Shown here one piece after another: positions 7,370-14,718 of a stretch of DNA of 43,058 nt. The notes under the pieces were generated by a model, which had not been told where the DNA came from, made no database searches, and saw only the letters and a program-made list of their open reading frames with translations. How positions within the stretch are numbered: the stretch's first letter is position 1; each line of letters opens with the position of its first letter. Position numbers and translations under genes: made by a program. Source of the stretch: Actinomycetospora chibensis (GTDB taxonomy: Bacteria > Actinomycetota > Actinomycetes > Mycobacteriales > Pseudonocardiaceae); the NCBI RefSeq assembly GCF_028737215.1, contig NZ_JAQZAM010000032.1, forward strand, positions 1 through 43,058, given 5' to 3'.

Positions 7370-8764
7370 TCAGCGGCGGGAGAGCTCGATGAAGTGGTCG
7401 CGGTCGACGACCTTGACCCGCGGGCGGCCGTGGGGCTCGCCGCGCCCGCGCTCGTGGGCGTCGATGGCCTCCCAGCCCTCCTGGTCGACGAGGTCGGGGC
7501 AGCGCTCGCGCAGCCAGGTCTCGACGGCGTCGTGGTGGTCGTCGGCCTGCTCGATCGGCGCGCGCTCGGCGAGGTCGGCGAGCAGGTGGCGGACGGTCTC
7601 GTTGGCGTCCTTCTTGTTGGTGCCGATGATCCCGGTGGGCCCGCGCTTGATCCACCCGACGACGTACTCGCGGTCGTGGCCCTCGACGCGGCCCTCGGTG
7701 TGGGGCACGGTGCCGCTGTCGTCGTCGAAGGGCAGCCCGGGCAGGGCGACGCCCCGGTAGCCCACGGCGCGCAGGACGAGTCCGGTCGCGACGGTCTCGC
7801 GCTCGCCCGTGTCGACGGCGCGGGTGCGCCCGTCCTCGCCGGTCTCGAGGCGGTTGATCCCCAGGACGATCTCCTCGACCCGCCCGTCGCCGCGGATCTC
7901 GACGGGCGAGCGCAGGAACCGGAACTCCATGCGGTGCTTCGCGTCGGGGTCGGGGCCCTTCTGCGCCCAGCCGCTGAACAGCTCGAGGTTGCGGCGCGCG
8001 CCCTTGGTGAGGGTGTCGTCGTCGGCGATCCCGGGCGGGGCCTGCTCGGGGTCGACGACGACGGTGAGGTCGGCGATGTCGTCGAGCTCGCGCAGCTCGG
8101 TGGTGGTGAACGCGGCCTCTCGCACGCTGCGGCGCCCGCAGATCAGCGTCTCGCGCACCCCCGAGGCGACGAAGGCGTCGAGGGCGTGGTCGGCGGTGTC
8201 GGTGGCGCGAAGGTCGGCCTCGGGCAGCAGCAGCATCCGCGCCACGTCCAGGGCGACGTTGCCGGCGCCGATCACCACGGCGCGCTCGGAGTCGAGCTTC
8301 GGGTCGAGGGCGGCGTGGTCGGGGTGGCCGTTGTACCAGCCGACGAAGTCGACCGAGGCGATGCTGCCGGGCAGGTCCTCGCCGGGGATCCCGAGCCGGC
8401 GCTCGGTCTGCGAGCCCACCGCGTAGACGATCGCGTCGTAGCGCTCCAGCAGCTCGTCGCGGGTGATCACCCCGCCGCGCTCGCCGCTCGAGCGCAGCTC
8501 CTCGTCGTCCCCCAGGTGCACGTGCCCGAAGAACCGGAACTCGTCGCGGCGGGCGGTCTTGTCGTACTGCGCGCTCACTGACTTGATCTTCGGATGGTCC
8601 GGGGCGACCCCGAGTCGCACCAGGCCCCACGGGGTGGCCAACCGATCGAACATGTCCACCCGTACGTCGAGCTCCGCGTCGAGCAACGCGGCCGCGGCGT
8701 AGAACCCCGACGGCCCGGAACCGACGACGGCGACGTGGTGGGGTCGCGTCGTGTGATTCTCCAC
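7370..8764 (-). CDS. fprA: Ferredoxin/adrenodoxin-NADP+ reductase (FprA type)
   Basis: A 464-residue FAD enzyme moving electrons between NADPH and ferredoxin, the usual supplier for bacterial P450s. FAD motif VVGSGPSGFYAAAAL near residues 9-23; adrenodoxin-reductase signature TPWGLVRLGVAPDHPKIK near 44-61; NADP motif VIGAGNVALDVARMLL; C-terminal VVGWIKRGPTGIIGTNKKDA, characteristic of this family. M. tuberculosis FprA is 456 residues by memory. GTG 8764 is chosen because the fold starts directly; GTG 8782 is in frame and possible. A P450 lies at 34.8-36.2 kb, but no ferredoxin gene is adjacent. Confidence 0.9.
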   Translation of the reverse strand: MENHTTRPHHVAVVGSGPSGFYAAAALLDAELDVRVDMFDRLATPWGLVRLGVAPDHPKIKSVSAQYDKTARRDEFRFFGHVHLGDDEELRSSGERGGVITRDELLERYDAIVYAVGSQTERRLGIPGEDLPGSIASVDFVGWYNGHPDHAALDPKLDSERAVVIGAGNVALDVARMLLLPEADLRATDTADHALDAFVASGVRETLICGRRSVREAAFTTTELRELDDIADLTVVVDPEQAPPGIADDDTLTKGARRNLELFSGWAQKGPDPDAKHRMEFRFLRSPVEIRGDGRVEEIVLGINRLETGEDGRTRAVDTGERETVATGLVLRAVGYRGVALPGLPFDDDSGTVPHTEGRVEGHDREYVVGWIKRGPTGIIGTNKKDANETVRHLLADLAERAPIEQADDHHDAVETWLRERCPDLVDQEGWEAIDAHERGRGEPHGRPRVKVVDRDHFIELSRR

Positions 8765-8958
8765 CGGAGCATCGTGGCCCACCCGGACCTGCCGCGCACC
8801 CGTCTGCCGGATCGGTCGAAACCGGGCGTGCGGCGCCACGCCGCGGCCGGACACGCCGACGGACGAGTGATCCCGAGCCGGGGCGTGGCCGGAACCGTCC
8901 TCGGTCGAGGCATCACTCCATGGGATCATCGAGCGCGAGAATGCCGCGCCACCAGGGC

Positions 8959-8964
8959 TAACGT
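8959..8964 (+). promoter_or_regulatory. -10 box of a probable leaderless transcript
   Basis: TAACGT fits the actinobacterial TANNNT -10 element and ends 8 nt before the ATG at 8973. No ribosome binding site precedes that ATG. Confidence 0.4.
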
Positions 8965-8972
8965 CCCTCGTG

Positions 8973-9269
8973 ATGATCAGCGACGAGGTCGGGACCCGGC
9001 ACGGTGCCCACGAGGACCGAGCCGGCACCAGCGTGCCGTGGCGCCGCGGGGTCGACGTGCTCGACGACTACGCCGGTGGTGGCGTCCTGTCCGAGGAGCT
9101 GGCCGACGACCTCGTCAACGATCTCGTCGGGCTCGTCGGCGCAGCCCGGCCCCGCCGCTCGCGCCGGGGACCGCACACCGGGTCACGGCCCGGCCCCCAG
9201 CCCAGCCGCCCGGCGGTCACGCCGCCGGCGCACCGCCCCCGGCTCACGCTGGTGCGTGGCGGGGGCTGA
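8973..9269 (+). CDS. Hypothetical protein with acidic helix and basic tail
   Basis: A 98-residue product, not recognised. Residues 27-55 contain VDVLDDYAGGGVLSEELADD, an acidic, probably helical segment, followed by an Arg/Pro-rich disordered tail. The case for a gene is the -10 box placed for leaderless translation, the absence of another gene in the 205-bp gap and the close fit to the convergent methyltransferase (3 nt). A minus-strand frame at 8958-9176 covers the same bases but has no start signal. I consider the gene plausible rather than certain. Confidence 0.45.
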   Translation: MISDEVGTRHGAHEDRAGTSVPWRRGVDVLDDYAGGGVLSEELADDLVNDLVGLVGAARPRRSRRGPHTGSRPGPQPSRPAVTPPAHRPRLTLVRGGG

Positions 9270-9272
9270 GCA

Positions 9273-10031
9273 CTACTCCTTGACGGCCACCAGCACGAGG
9301 TAGTGCAGCTCGGCGCCGGCCATCGACAGGCGGTGCCGGAAGGTGCGCCGGACGACGATGCGCGAGGGGTGCTCGGACCCCTCGGTCGTAGCCAGCATCG
9401 CCTCGACGTCCGTCGCGTCCTGGCCGGCGTCGCCTCCGGCGAGGGTCAGGGCGAGGAACGAGCCGGGCGGGAACGCGTCCCACAGCTGCGCGAGGGCGTC
9501 GACGGGGACGTGGCCCTCGCCGACGGCACCCGCGGCGACCAGCGCGGTCAGCCCCTCGTCGCGCACCAGCTGCCTGACCTCGTCGACGTCGAGCCGCTCG
9601 CCCACCAGGTAGTGCGCGTAGAGGCCGGGACGGTCGCGGTGCGCGGCGTCGCGGGCCTCGGGGACGCCGTCCGCCCCGGCGACCACGGTGACGCCGCGGG
9701 CGCGCAGCTCCTCGCCCACCACGCCGTTGCCGGCGCCGAGGTCGAAGGCGCGCAGGTCGTCGACCGAGGAGCCCGACGCGGCGACGGCCTCGGCGAGCGC
9801 GGCCGCCACGGTGGCGGGCGACGCGCACTGCAGCCGGTGCTGGACGACCTCCTCATAGAGGCCGGGCACCGAGTACACCCGCGCGTAGTCGTGCAGGACG
9901 AGGCGCTCGTCCGTCCCGTCGGGGTGGTGGAGGACGAACTCCTCCTGGGCCTGCCGACGTCCCGGGGTCGTGTCGAGCTCGACGGTCCAGCCGGCCGCCG
10001 GCTCCTTCGCTGTGGCCATGGCGGTCATCAT
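9273..10031 (-). CDS. SAM-dependent methyltransferase (class I)
   Basis: A 252-residue protein. Motif I is AFDLGAGNGVVGEELRARG (about residues 94-112), with Asp and Gly residues set as in class I methyltransferases; VVAGADGVPEAR follows as the second strand; a later TALVAAGAVGEGHVP segment corresponds to the post-I region. The N-terminal 60 residues carry LVLHDYARVYSVPGLYEEVV, reminiscent of small-molecule methyltransferases. Substrate unknown. Start: ATG 10031 is given; ATG 10019 is an equally possible internal start, and neither has a good ribosome site. It is convergent with the small gene ending at 9269. Confidence 0.8.
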   Translation of the reverse strand: MMTAMATAKEPAAGWTVELDTTPGRRQAQEEFVLHHPDGTDERLVLHDYARVYSVPGLYEEVVQHRLQCASPATVAAALAEAVAASGSSVDDLRAFDLGAGNGVVGEELRARGVTVVAGADGVPEARDAAHRDRPGLYAHYLVGERLDVDEVRQLVRDEGLTALVAAGAVGEGHVPVDALAQLWDAFPPGSFLALTLAGGDAGQDATDVEAMLATTEGSEHPSRIVVRRTFRHRLSMAGAELHYLVLVAVKE

Positions 10032-10230
10032 GCCCGGCCGCGGTGGCCCGGACCGGGCCCTCGGCTGTGGCGAACGTCCCGGTGCGAGCGCTGTGGTCCG
10101 GATCCCGCTGTCGTTCCCTCCGGCCTCGCCGCTCGGTCACGCTCGGTGCGTCAGGCACGCGCCGACGTCGTCGCGGCTCGCCCACCCGCCCCGGGTCCGT
10201 CCGGTCGACGGCCCGGCAGGGGAGGTCGTC

Positions 10231-10473
10231 ATGAGTGCTGTGCCCGCCCACTCGCCCGTTGCCGCGCTGCTGCGCCCGGGGACGCATCCGCGTGCGGTCG
10301 CGGTCGACGCCGCCGACCGGGAGCACGCCGTCACGGTCGTCGCGCACCTCCTCCACGCCGAGTGCGAGCAGTGGAGCTGGACGACCCACCACTCCGACAC
10401 CCACCGGCCGGAGGCGCTGCGCATCGTCGGTGCGCTCACCCGGGAGGGGTGGGCGCCCCGATCAGCTGCGTGA
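10231..10473 (+). CDS. Hypothetical small protein
   Basis: An 80-residue soluble product preceded by a good GGGGAGG ribosome site 5-6 nt before ATG 10231. It contains HPRAVAVDAADREHAVTVVA then HLLHAECEQWSWTTHHSDT, so it is His-rich (eight His) with one Cys, which could allow metal binding, but there is no recognised motif. It ends about 75 nt before the next plus-strand small gene. The strong start signal and even composition argue for a real gene. Function unknown. Confidence 0.55.
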   Translation: MSAVPAHSPVAALLRPGTHPRAVAVDAADREHAVTVVAHLLHAECEQWSWTTHHSDTHRPEALRIVGALTREGWAPRSAA

Positions 10474-10548
10474 GTGGGCGTGTCCGACGACCCGGACGGT
10501 CGGTAGATTCCTGCTCCGATCGGCCCAACGGAGCCTGAAGGGGTGGGC

Positions 10549-10812
10549 ATGGCCATCGAGGTGGACGGCGTCTCCGTCAAGGAGACGACCCGGGGGTCGG
10601 GGGCCGCGTGGCGGTGGAGCTCGGTGGGACCGAGCCCGATCGACTACGAGATCCAGTGGGTCGAGAACAAGGACACGTTCCTCTACTCGACGCGGGTGCG
10701 CCCGGGCGGCTGGAACGTCTCCCAGCTCGACCCGAACACGTGGGTGGGGGACGGGACGCTCGAGGGCGCCCGGGAGATGGTCGAGCGCGGCCTGCCGACG
10801 CTGCCGCACTGA
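10549..10812 (+). CDS. Hypothetical small protein
   Basis: An 87-residue product with AAGGGG 7 nt before ATG 10549 (GTG 10543 is in frame). The protein is Trp-rich and beta-like (AAWRWSSVGPSPIDYEIQWV, then FLYSTRVRPGGWNVSQLD) and ends in a short helix (LEGAREMVERGLPTLPH). No signal peptide. I do not recognise the family. It is followed 20 nt later by a strong terminator shared with the convergent DUF2795 gene. Confidence 0.6.
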   Translation: MAIEVDGVSVKETTRGSGAAWRWSSVGPSPIDYEIQWVENKDTFLYSTRVRPGGWNVSQLDPNTWVGDGTLEGAREMVERGLPTLPH

Positions 10813-10832
10813 GGCGGGCGCCGGGACCGGAC

Positions 10833-10883
10833 GAACGAACGGCGGGTTCGCTGCTTGCGTAGCAGCGAACCCGCCGTTCGTTC
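10833..10883. terminator. Strong bidirectional terminator hairpin
   Basis: Perfect 23-bp arms (10833-10855 and 10861-10883) around a 5-nt loop, between convergent genes ending at 10812 (plus) and 10898 (minus). The inner TTCG..GCT/AGC..CGAA core recalls the 40-nt palindrome family, but the flanks and loop length differ. Confidence 0.85.
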
Positions 10884-10897
10884 TTTCCGGAGGTGGC

Positions 10898-11104
10898 TCA
10901 GCTGCCGCCGAGCACCCCGGCGTCGCCGAGCTTCGCCATGACGGCGTTGGGGCCGTCGAACTGGTCCTTGTCGAGACCCTTGAGGGTGTCGACGAGCTGC
11001 TGGTCGGCCCCGTTCGAGGAGGCGTGGTCGGCCAGCTCCTGCGGCCCGCCCGGGTACTGGAACCCGGCGAGCGTCTTCTGCACCTGCGTGACGTCGTAAC
11101 CCAT
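10898..11104 (-). CDS. DUF2795 protein
   Basis: A 68-residue protein matching DUF2795 (PF11387): LAGFQYPGGPQELADHA, then SNGADQQLVDTLKGLD, then QFDGPNAVMAKLG, the usual pattern of a short helical bundle with a conserved YPxxxxELxxHA. Role unknown in the family; members are abundant in actinobacteria and are often regarded as stress- or DNA-associated, which is not shown here. Starts at ATG 11104, divergent from the HAD gene; three direct repeats sit in the gap between them. Confidence 0.75.
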   Translation of the reverse strand: MGYDVTQVQKTLAGFQYPGGPQELADHASSNGADQQLVDTLKGLDKDQFDGPNAVMAKLGDAGVLGGS

Positions 11105-11129
11105 GACGGCGGTTAGCCGACCGCCCGTC

Positions 11130-11173
11130 GCTCGAACCGTCGGGCGCTCGAACCGTTGGGGCGCTCGAACCGT
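11130..11173. repeat. Three direct copies of GCTCGAACCGT
   Basis: Identical 11-mers at 11130-11140, 11146-11156 and 11163-11173, spaced 16 and 17 bp, in the 91-bp divergent region between the DUF2795 gene and the HAD phosphatase. The short regular spacing suggests a multi-site operator rather than chance. Confidence 0.6.
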
Positions 11174-11195
11174 CCGGTACGCGACACTCCCGGCC

Positions 11196-11663
11196 GTGGC
11201 GTCCCCGTTCCCGGCCGTGGTGTTCGATCTCGACGGCACGCTGGTCCTCACCGGGACGAACCGGCCCGCGCCCGGCGCCGTGGAACTCGTCGAGACCCTG
11301 CACGCGCGGGACGTGCCGCTCGCCGTCGCGACGTCGGCGCCGGTAGCGCTCGCCCGCCGGGTGCTCGCCGGGCTCGGGGTCCTCGCGTGCTTCACCGAGG
11401 TCGTGGGACGCGGGGCCGACGGCGTCTACGCGGGCAAGGACGCTGTCGTCGGCGAGGCGCTGCTCGGGCTCGGGATCACGACGGCCGAGCCGGGCACGCC
11501 GATGCTCGGCGACAGCCCCGCCGACCTCGACGCCGCCGTCGCGCACGGCCTGGTGCCCGTCGGCGTGGCCTGGGGCGGGTCGCGGCCCGACGTTCTGCGC
11601 GCCGCCGGGGCGCGCGCCGTGCTCGGGCACCCGGACGAGCTGTGGTCGTTGCGGGCATCCTGA
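11196..11663 (+). CDS. HAD-family phosphatase
   Basis: A 155-residue HAD hydrolase with all four motifs: FDLDGTLV (nucleophile and acid Asp, residues 10-17), VATSAP (motif II), a Lys in AGKDAVVGEAL (motif III) and MLGDSPADLDAA (motif IV). It is short, with only a minimal helical cap, so the substrate is probably small. GTG 11196 puts DLDGT at the usual distance from the N terminus; the open frame before it runs through the direct repeats and is not likely translated. It precedes dinB by 4 nt, so the pair form one transcript. Substrate unknown; nucleotide or sugar phosphates are possible. Confidence 0.8.
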   Translation: MASPFPAVVFDLDGTLVLTGTNRPAPGAVELVETLHARDVPLAVATSAPVALARRVLAGLGVLACFTEVVGRGADGVYAGKDAVVGEALLGLGITTAEPGTPMLGDSPADLDAAVAHGLVPVGVAWGGSRPDVLRAAGARAVLGHPDELWSLRAS

Positions 11664-11667
11664 GACC

Positions 11668-12975
11668 GTGCCCCGCTGGGTCCTGCACCTCGACCTCGAC
11701 TCGTTCTTCGCGTCGGGCGAGCAGCTGACCCGTCCGACGCTGCGCGGGCGCCCCGTGCTCGTCGGCGGTCTGGGTCCACGAGGGATCGTGGCCGGCGCGA
11801 GTGGCGAGGCCAAGGCGTGCGGGGCGCGCTCGGCGATGCCGATGGGCCAGGCGCGGCGGCTGTGCCCGCACGCCGTGGCGCTGCCCCCGCGCACCGCGCT
11901 CTACCGGGTGCTCTCCGAGCGCTTCTTCGGTGTCGTGCGGGCCTGGGCGCCGGTGCTCGAGCAGATCGCCTACGACGAGACCTTCGCCGAGCCCGAGGCC
12001 CTCGCCGACGCGGGGGCCGACGACGTGCGCGCGTTCGCCGAGCGGCTGCGCGCCGAGGTCCGCGCCGTCACCGGGCTCGCGGTCTCGGTGGGCGCCGGGT
12101 CGGGCAAGCAGGTCGCGAAGATCGGGTCGGGCCTCGCCAAGCCGGACGGGGTGCACGTGGTGGCCCAGGGCGGCGAGCGGGCGCTGCTGGACCCGCTGCC
12201 GGTCCGGGCGCTCTGGGGCATCGGCCCGGTCGCCGAGACGACGCTGCACCGGTCCGGCGTCGACACGGTGGCGAAGCTCGCCGCGCTCGACCTCGCGGAC
12301 GTGACCTCGCTGCTCGGGACGGCCGTCGGGACGGGCCTGCACCGCCTCGCGCGCGGCATCGACGACCGGCCGCTGGTCGAGCGCGGCGAGGCCAAGCAGG
12401 TGAGCGCGGAGACGACGTTCGACGCCGATCTCTCCGACCTCGGCGCCGTGCGCACCGCCGTCGCCGAGCTGGCCGAGGGCGCCCACCGCCGCCTGCTCGC
12501 CTCGCACCGCGCGGCGCGCACCGTCAGCGTCAAGATCCGGAGCTCGTCGTTCGGGACGACGAGCCGCGCTGAGACCCACACGGTCGCGACGACCGACCTG
12601 GCCACGCTCACCGACACCGCCCAGCGCCTTGCGGTCGCCGCGCTGCCCGACGCCGGCGTGCGCCTCGTCGGCGTCTCGTTCTCCGGGCTCACCACCGCCG
12701 TGCAGGAGGCGCTGTTCCCGGAGACCCCGACGGCCCCTGCCCCGGTGCCGGAGGTGGTGCCCCTGCCGGAGCCCGAGCCGGAGCCCCGTCGGGAGTGGCG
12801 CACCGGCGACGACGTCGCCCACCCCGAGCACGGGCACGGCTGGGTGCAGGGCGCCGGCCACGGCCGCGTCACCGTGCGCTTCGAGACCGCGTCCTCGGGT
12901 CCGGGGCGGGCGATCACCTATGCCGCCGACGACCCGGCCCTGACTCGCGCCGATCCGGCGGCGAGTCTGAGCTGA
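11668..12975 (+). CDS. dinB: DNA polymerase IV-type translesion polymerase (DinB) with altered nucleotide pocket
   Basis: A 435-residue Y-family polymerase. Metal ligands D9, D103 and E104 (AYDETF) and steric-gate Phe14 are present. The helix-hairpin-helix (about 185-240) and little finger (about 245-350) follow. The C-terminal 55 residues (DDVAHPEHGHGWVQGAGHG, then a beta stretch) form the small extra domain seen in actinobacterial DinB; no clear beta-clamp motif beyond QEALFP (about 349-354). Odd: the triphosphate-contacting Tyr and Arg of the family (E. coli Y46 and R49 by memory) are G46 and K49 here (GASGEAKACG), and FFASVE is FFASGE. It is either specialised or weakened. GTG start 4 nt after the HAD gene. 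The last 62 nt overlap the convergent tetR. Confidence 0.85.
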   Translation: MPRWVLHLDLDSFFASGEQLTRPTLRGRPVLVGGLGPRGIVAGASGEAKACGARSAMPMGQARRLCPHAVALPPRTALYRVLSERFFGVVRAWAPVLEQIAYDETFAEPEALADAGADDVRAFAERLRAEVRAVTGLAVSVGAGSGKQVAKIGSGLAKPDGVHVVAQGGERALLDPLPVRALWGIGPVAETTLHRSGVDTVAKLAALDLADVTSLLGTAVGTGLHRLARGIDDRPLVERGEAKQVSAETTFDADLSDLGAVRTAVAELAEGAHRRLLASHRAARTVSVKIRSSSFGTTSRAETHTVATTDLATLTDTAQRLAVAALPDAGVRLVGVSFSGLTTAVQEALFPETPTAPAPVPEVVPLPEPEPEPRREWRTGDDVAHPEHGHGWVQGAGHGRVTVRFETASSGPGRAITYAADDPALTRADPAASLS

Positions 12976-13570
12976 CGCTCACGCCTCCCGCGCCACCGGC
13001 CGCCTCCGCCAGCTGCCGTGCGATCGCCGAGGCCGCCCGGGGGGCCGTCGGCTCCGCCGCCACCGCGTGCGTCACCAGCGCGCCCTCGTGCACGACGAGC
13101 AGCTGCAGGGCCAGGCCGTCCGGGTCGGCGACCCCCGCCGGCCCGAGCTCGCGGGCGAACAGCTCCCGCAGCCAGCGCTTCTCGTCGTCGATGACGGGGC
13201 GGCCGGGGTGGTCGGTCCGGTCGAGCTCGGCGAAGGCGTTGACGAACGCGCACCCCCGGCTCGCGTCGTCGACCCAGCCCTCCAGCACGGCGAACGGGGC
13301 CAGCGCGCGGCGCACGGGGTCGGTCTCCGCCTCGACCGCCGCCACGACCCGCGCGCGCCACCGCTCGTCCCGGGCCCGCAGGTAGGCGGCCACGAGCTCG
13401 TCCTTCGAGCCGAAGCGGTCGTAGAGGGTGCGCTTGGTGACGCCGGACTCGGCCGCGATCGTGTCGACGCCGACCGCGTGGATGCCGTGGCGGTAGAAGA
13501 GCGCCGAGGCCACCTGGAGGATGCGCCGCGCCCCGGGGGTCAGGCGCGGCCCCTCGCCCGTCGTCGTCAT
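12914..13570 (-). CDS. TetR-family regulator
   Basis: A 218-residue repressor. The HTH lies at about residues 15-60 (GVDTIAAESGVTKRTLYDRF), the helical effector domain follows, with FVNAFAELDRTDHP and a C-terminal Ala-rich helix (TetR_C-type, near the AcrR/YxaF group). ATG 13570 has GGAGGAGG 6 nt upstream. Two similar palindromes lie in the gap to the divergent oxidoreductase, one over each promoter region, so autoregulation plus control of that gene is likely. Its 3' end runs 62 nt into the convergent dinB, so one of the two proteins carries an antisense-encoded tail; here the tail is Arg/Ser/Pro-rich and probably disordered. Confidence 0.85.
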   Translation of the reverse strand: MTTTGEGPRLTPGARRILQVASALFYRHGIHAVGVDTIAAESGVTKRTLYDRFGSKDELVAAYLRARDERWRARVVAAVEAETDPVRRALAPFAVLEGWVDDASRGCAFVNAFAELDRTDHPGRPVIDDEKRWLRELFARELGPAGVADPDGLALQLLVVHEGALVTHAVAAEPTAPRAASAIARQLAEAAGGAGGVSVSSDSPPDRRESGPGRRRHR

Positions 13571-13590
13571 GCGCGGCCTCCTCCCGTTGT

Positions 13591-13608
13591 GTTCACCGAC
13601 CTGTGAAC
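13591..13608. promoter_or_regulatory. TetR operator, site 1
   Basis: GTTCAC-CGACCT-GTGAAC, a perfect 6-bp inverted repeat with a 6-bp spacer, 21 bp upstream of the tetR start. Confidence 0.65.
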
Positions 13609-13627
13609 CTACTCTGCGCCGGGAGTG

Positions 13628-13645
13628 GTTCACAGACCTGTGTAG
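13628..13645. promoter_or_regulatory. TetR operator, site 2
   Basis: GTTCACAGACCTGTGTAG matches site 1 at 15 of 18 positions and lies 37 bp further on, ending at the ribosome-site region of the divergent MDR oxidoreductase. Two similar boxes on both sides of a divergent promoter support shared repression. Confidence 0.6.
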
Positions 13646-13665
13646 GAGGATCGGTGGAGGACACC

Positions 13666-14706
13666 ATGCTGGCCGCGGTGCTCACGGGCTTCGGCGGACC
13701 GGAGGTGCTGGAGCTGCGCAGGGTCCCGGTGCCCGTCCCGGGCGCGGGCGAGGTGCTCGTGCGGGTGACGGCGGCCGCACTCAACAACACCGACCTCTGG
13801 ACCCGCCGCGGCGCCTACGGGCTCCCCGGCGACCCGGACGCCCTCGCGGGCTGGCGCGGCCCGGTGGACTTCCCGCGCATCCAGGGCGGGGACATCGCCG
13901 GCGAGGTCGCGGCCGTGGGCGACGGTGTCGATCCCGGACGGGTCGGCCGGCGCGTCGTCGTCGACCCCGCGTTCTACGACGGCCCGGGCCCGGACGCCGG
14001 CCCGATCGGTCTGCTCGGCAGCGAGGCCGACGGCGGCTTCGCGGGCTACGTCGTCGCCGCGGACGGGCGCGCCCACGACGTGACGGCCTCACCGTTGTCG
14101 GACGAGCAGCTCGCGGCGCTCCCGGTCGCCTACGGGACGGCGGCGGGGATGCTCGCGCGCGGCCGGATCGGTGCGGGCGAGACGGTGTTCGTCACCGGGT
14201 CGTCGGGCGGTGTCGGCCTCGCGGCGGTCCAGCTCGCGTCGGCCCGGGGCGCGCGGGTCGTGGCGCTCACCGCGGCCGGGAAGGAGGACGCCGTCCGCGA
14301 GGCGGGCGCCGCGGCCGTCGTGGTCCGCGGGTCGGACCCGCACGCCGTGGCCGGGGCCGTGCACGACGCCGCGGGCGGGGCGCTCGACGCCGTCGTCGAC
14401 GTCGTCGGCGGTCCCCTGCTGCCGGCCCTGCTCGAGCACGTCCGCGACGGCGGGCGGTGGGTGGTGGCGGGCGCGCTGGGCGGCGCGTCGGTGGACCTCG
14501 ACCTGCGCCGGCTCTACCTGCACAACGTGTCGCTCGTCGGCTCGTCGATGCACACGCCGGCCCACTTCGCCGAGCTCGTCGAGGAGGCCGTCGCCGGGCG
14601 CGTCCGGCCCCGGATCGCAGCGTCGTACCCGCTGGCGTCGATCCACGCCGCGCAGGAGGAGTTCAGCCGCGGCGACTACGTGGGCAAGATCGTCGTCCGG
14701 GCCTGA
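13666..14706 (+). CDS. Zinc-independent MDR oxidoreductase (quinone-oxidoreductase-like)
   Basis: A 346-residue NADPH-dependent medium-chain dehydrogenase/reductase. The GroES-like half (1-130) contains LNNTDLWTRRGAYGLPGDP and IQGGDIAGEVAAVGDGVD; the Rossmann half has VFVTGSSGGVGLAAVQLAS. No catalytic or structural zinc cysteines exist, so it is a reductase of quinones or activated double bonds rather than a zinc alcohol dehydrogenase. ATG 13666 has GGAGG 5 nt upstream; GTG 13654 with AGGAGG is an alternative. Divergent from tetR with operators between, so probably induced by an electrophile or quinone sensed by TetR. Confidence 0.85.
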   Translation: MLAAVLTGFGGPEVLELRRVPVPVPGAGEVLVRVTAAALNNTDLWTRRGAYGLPGDPDALAGWRGPVDFPRIQGGDIAGEVAAVGDGVDPGRVGRRVVVDPAFYDGPGPDAGPIGLLGSEADGGFAGYVVAADGRAHDVTASPLSDEQLAALPVAYGTAAGMLARGRIGAGETVFVTGSSGGVGLAAVQLASARGARVVALTAAGKEDAVREAGAAAVVVRGSDPHAVAGAVHDAAGGALDAVVDVVGGPLLPALLEHVRDGGRWVVAGALGGASVDLDLRRLYLHNVSLVGSSMHTPAHFAELVEEAVAGRVRPRIAASYPLASIHAAQEEFSRGDYVGKIVVRA

Positions 14707-14718
14707 CAACGGGCGTCC

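Noticed and set aside
13666..14706. Zinc alcohol dehydrogenase call for the MDR protein
   Set aside because: The catalytic Cys/His and the four structural cysteines are absent; the protein contains no zinc site.
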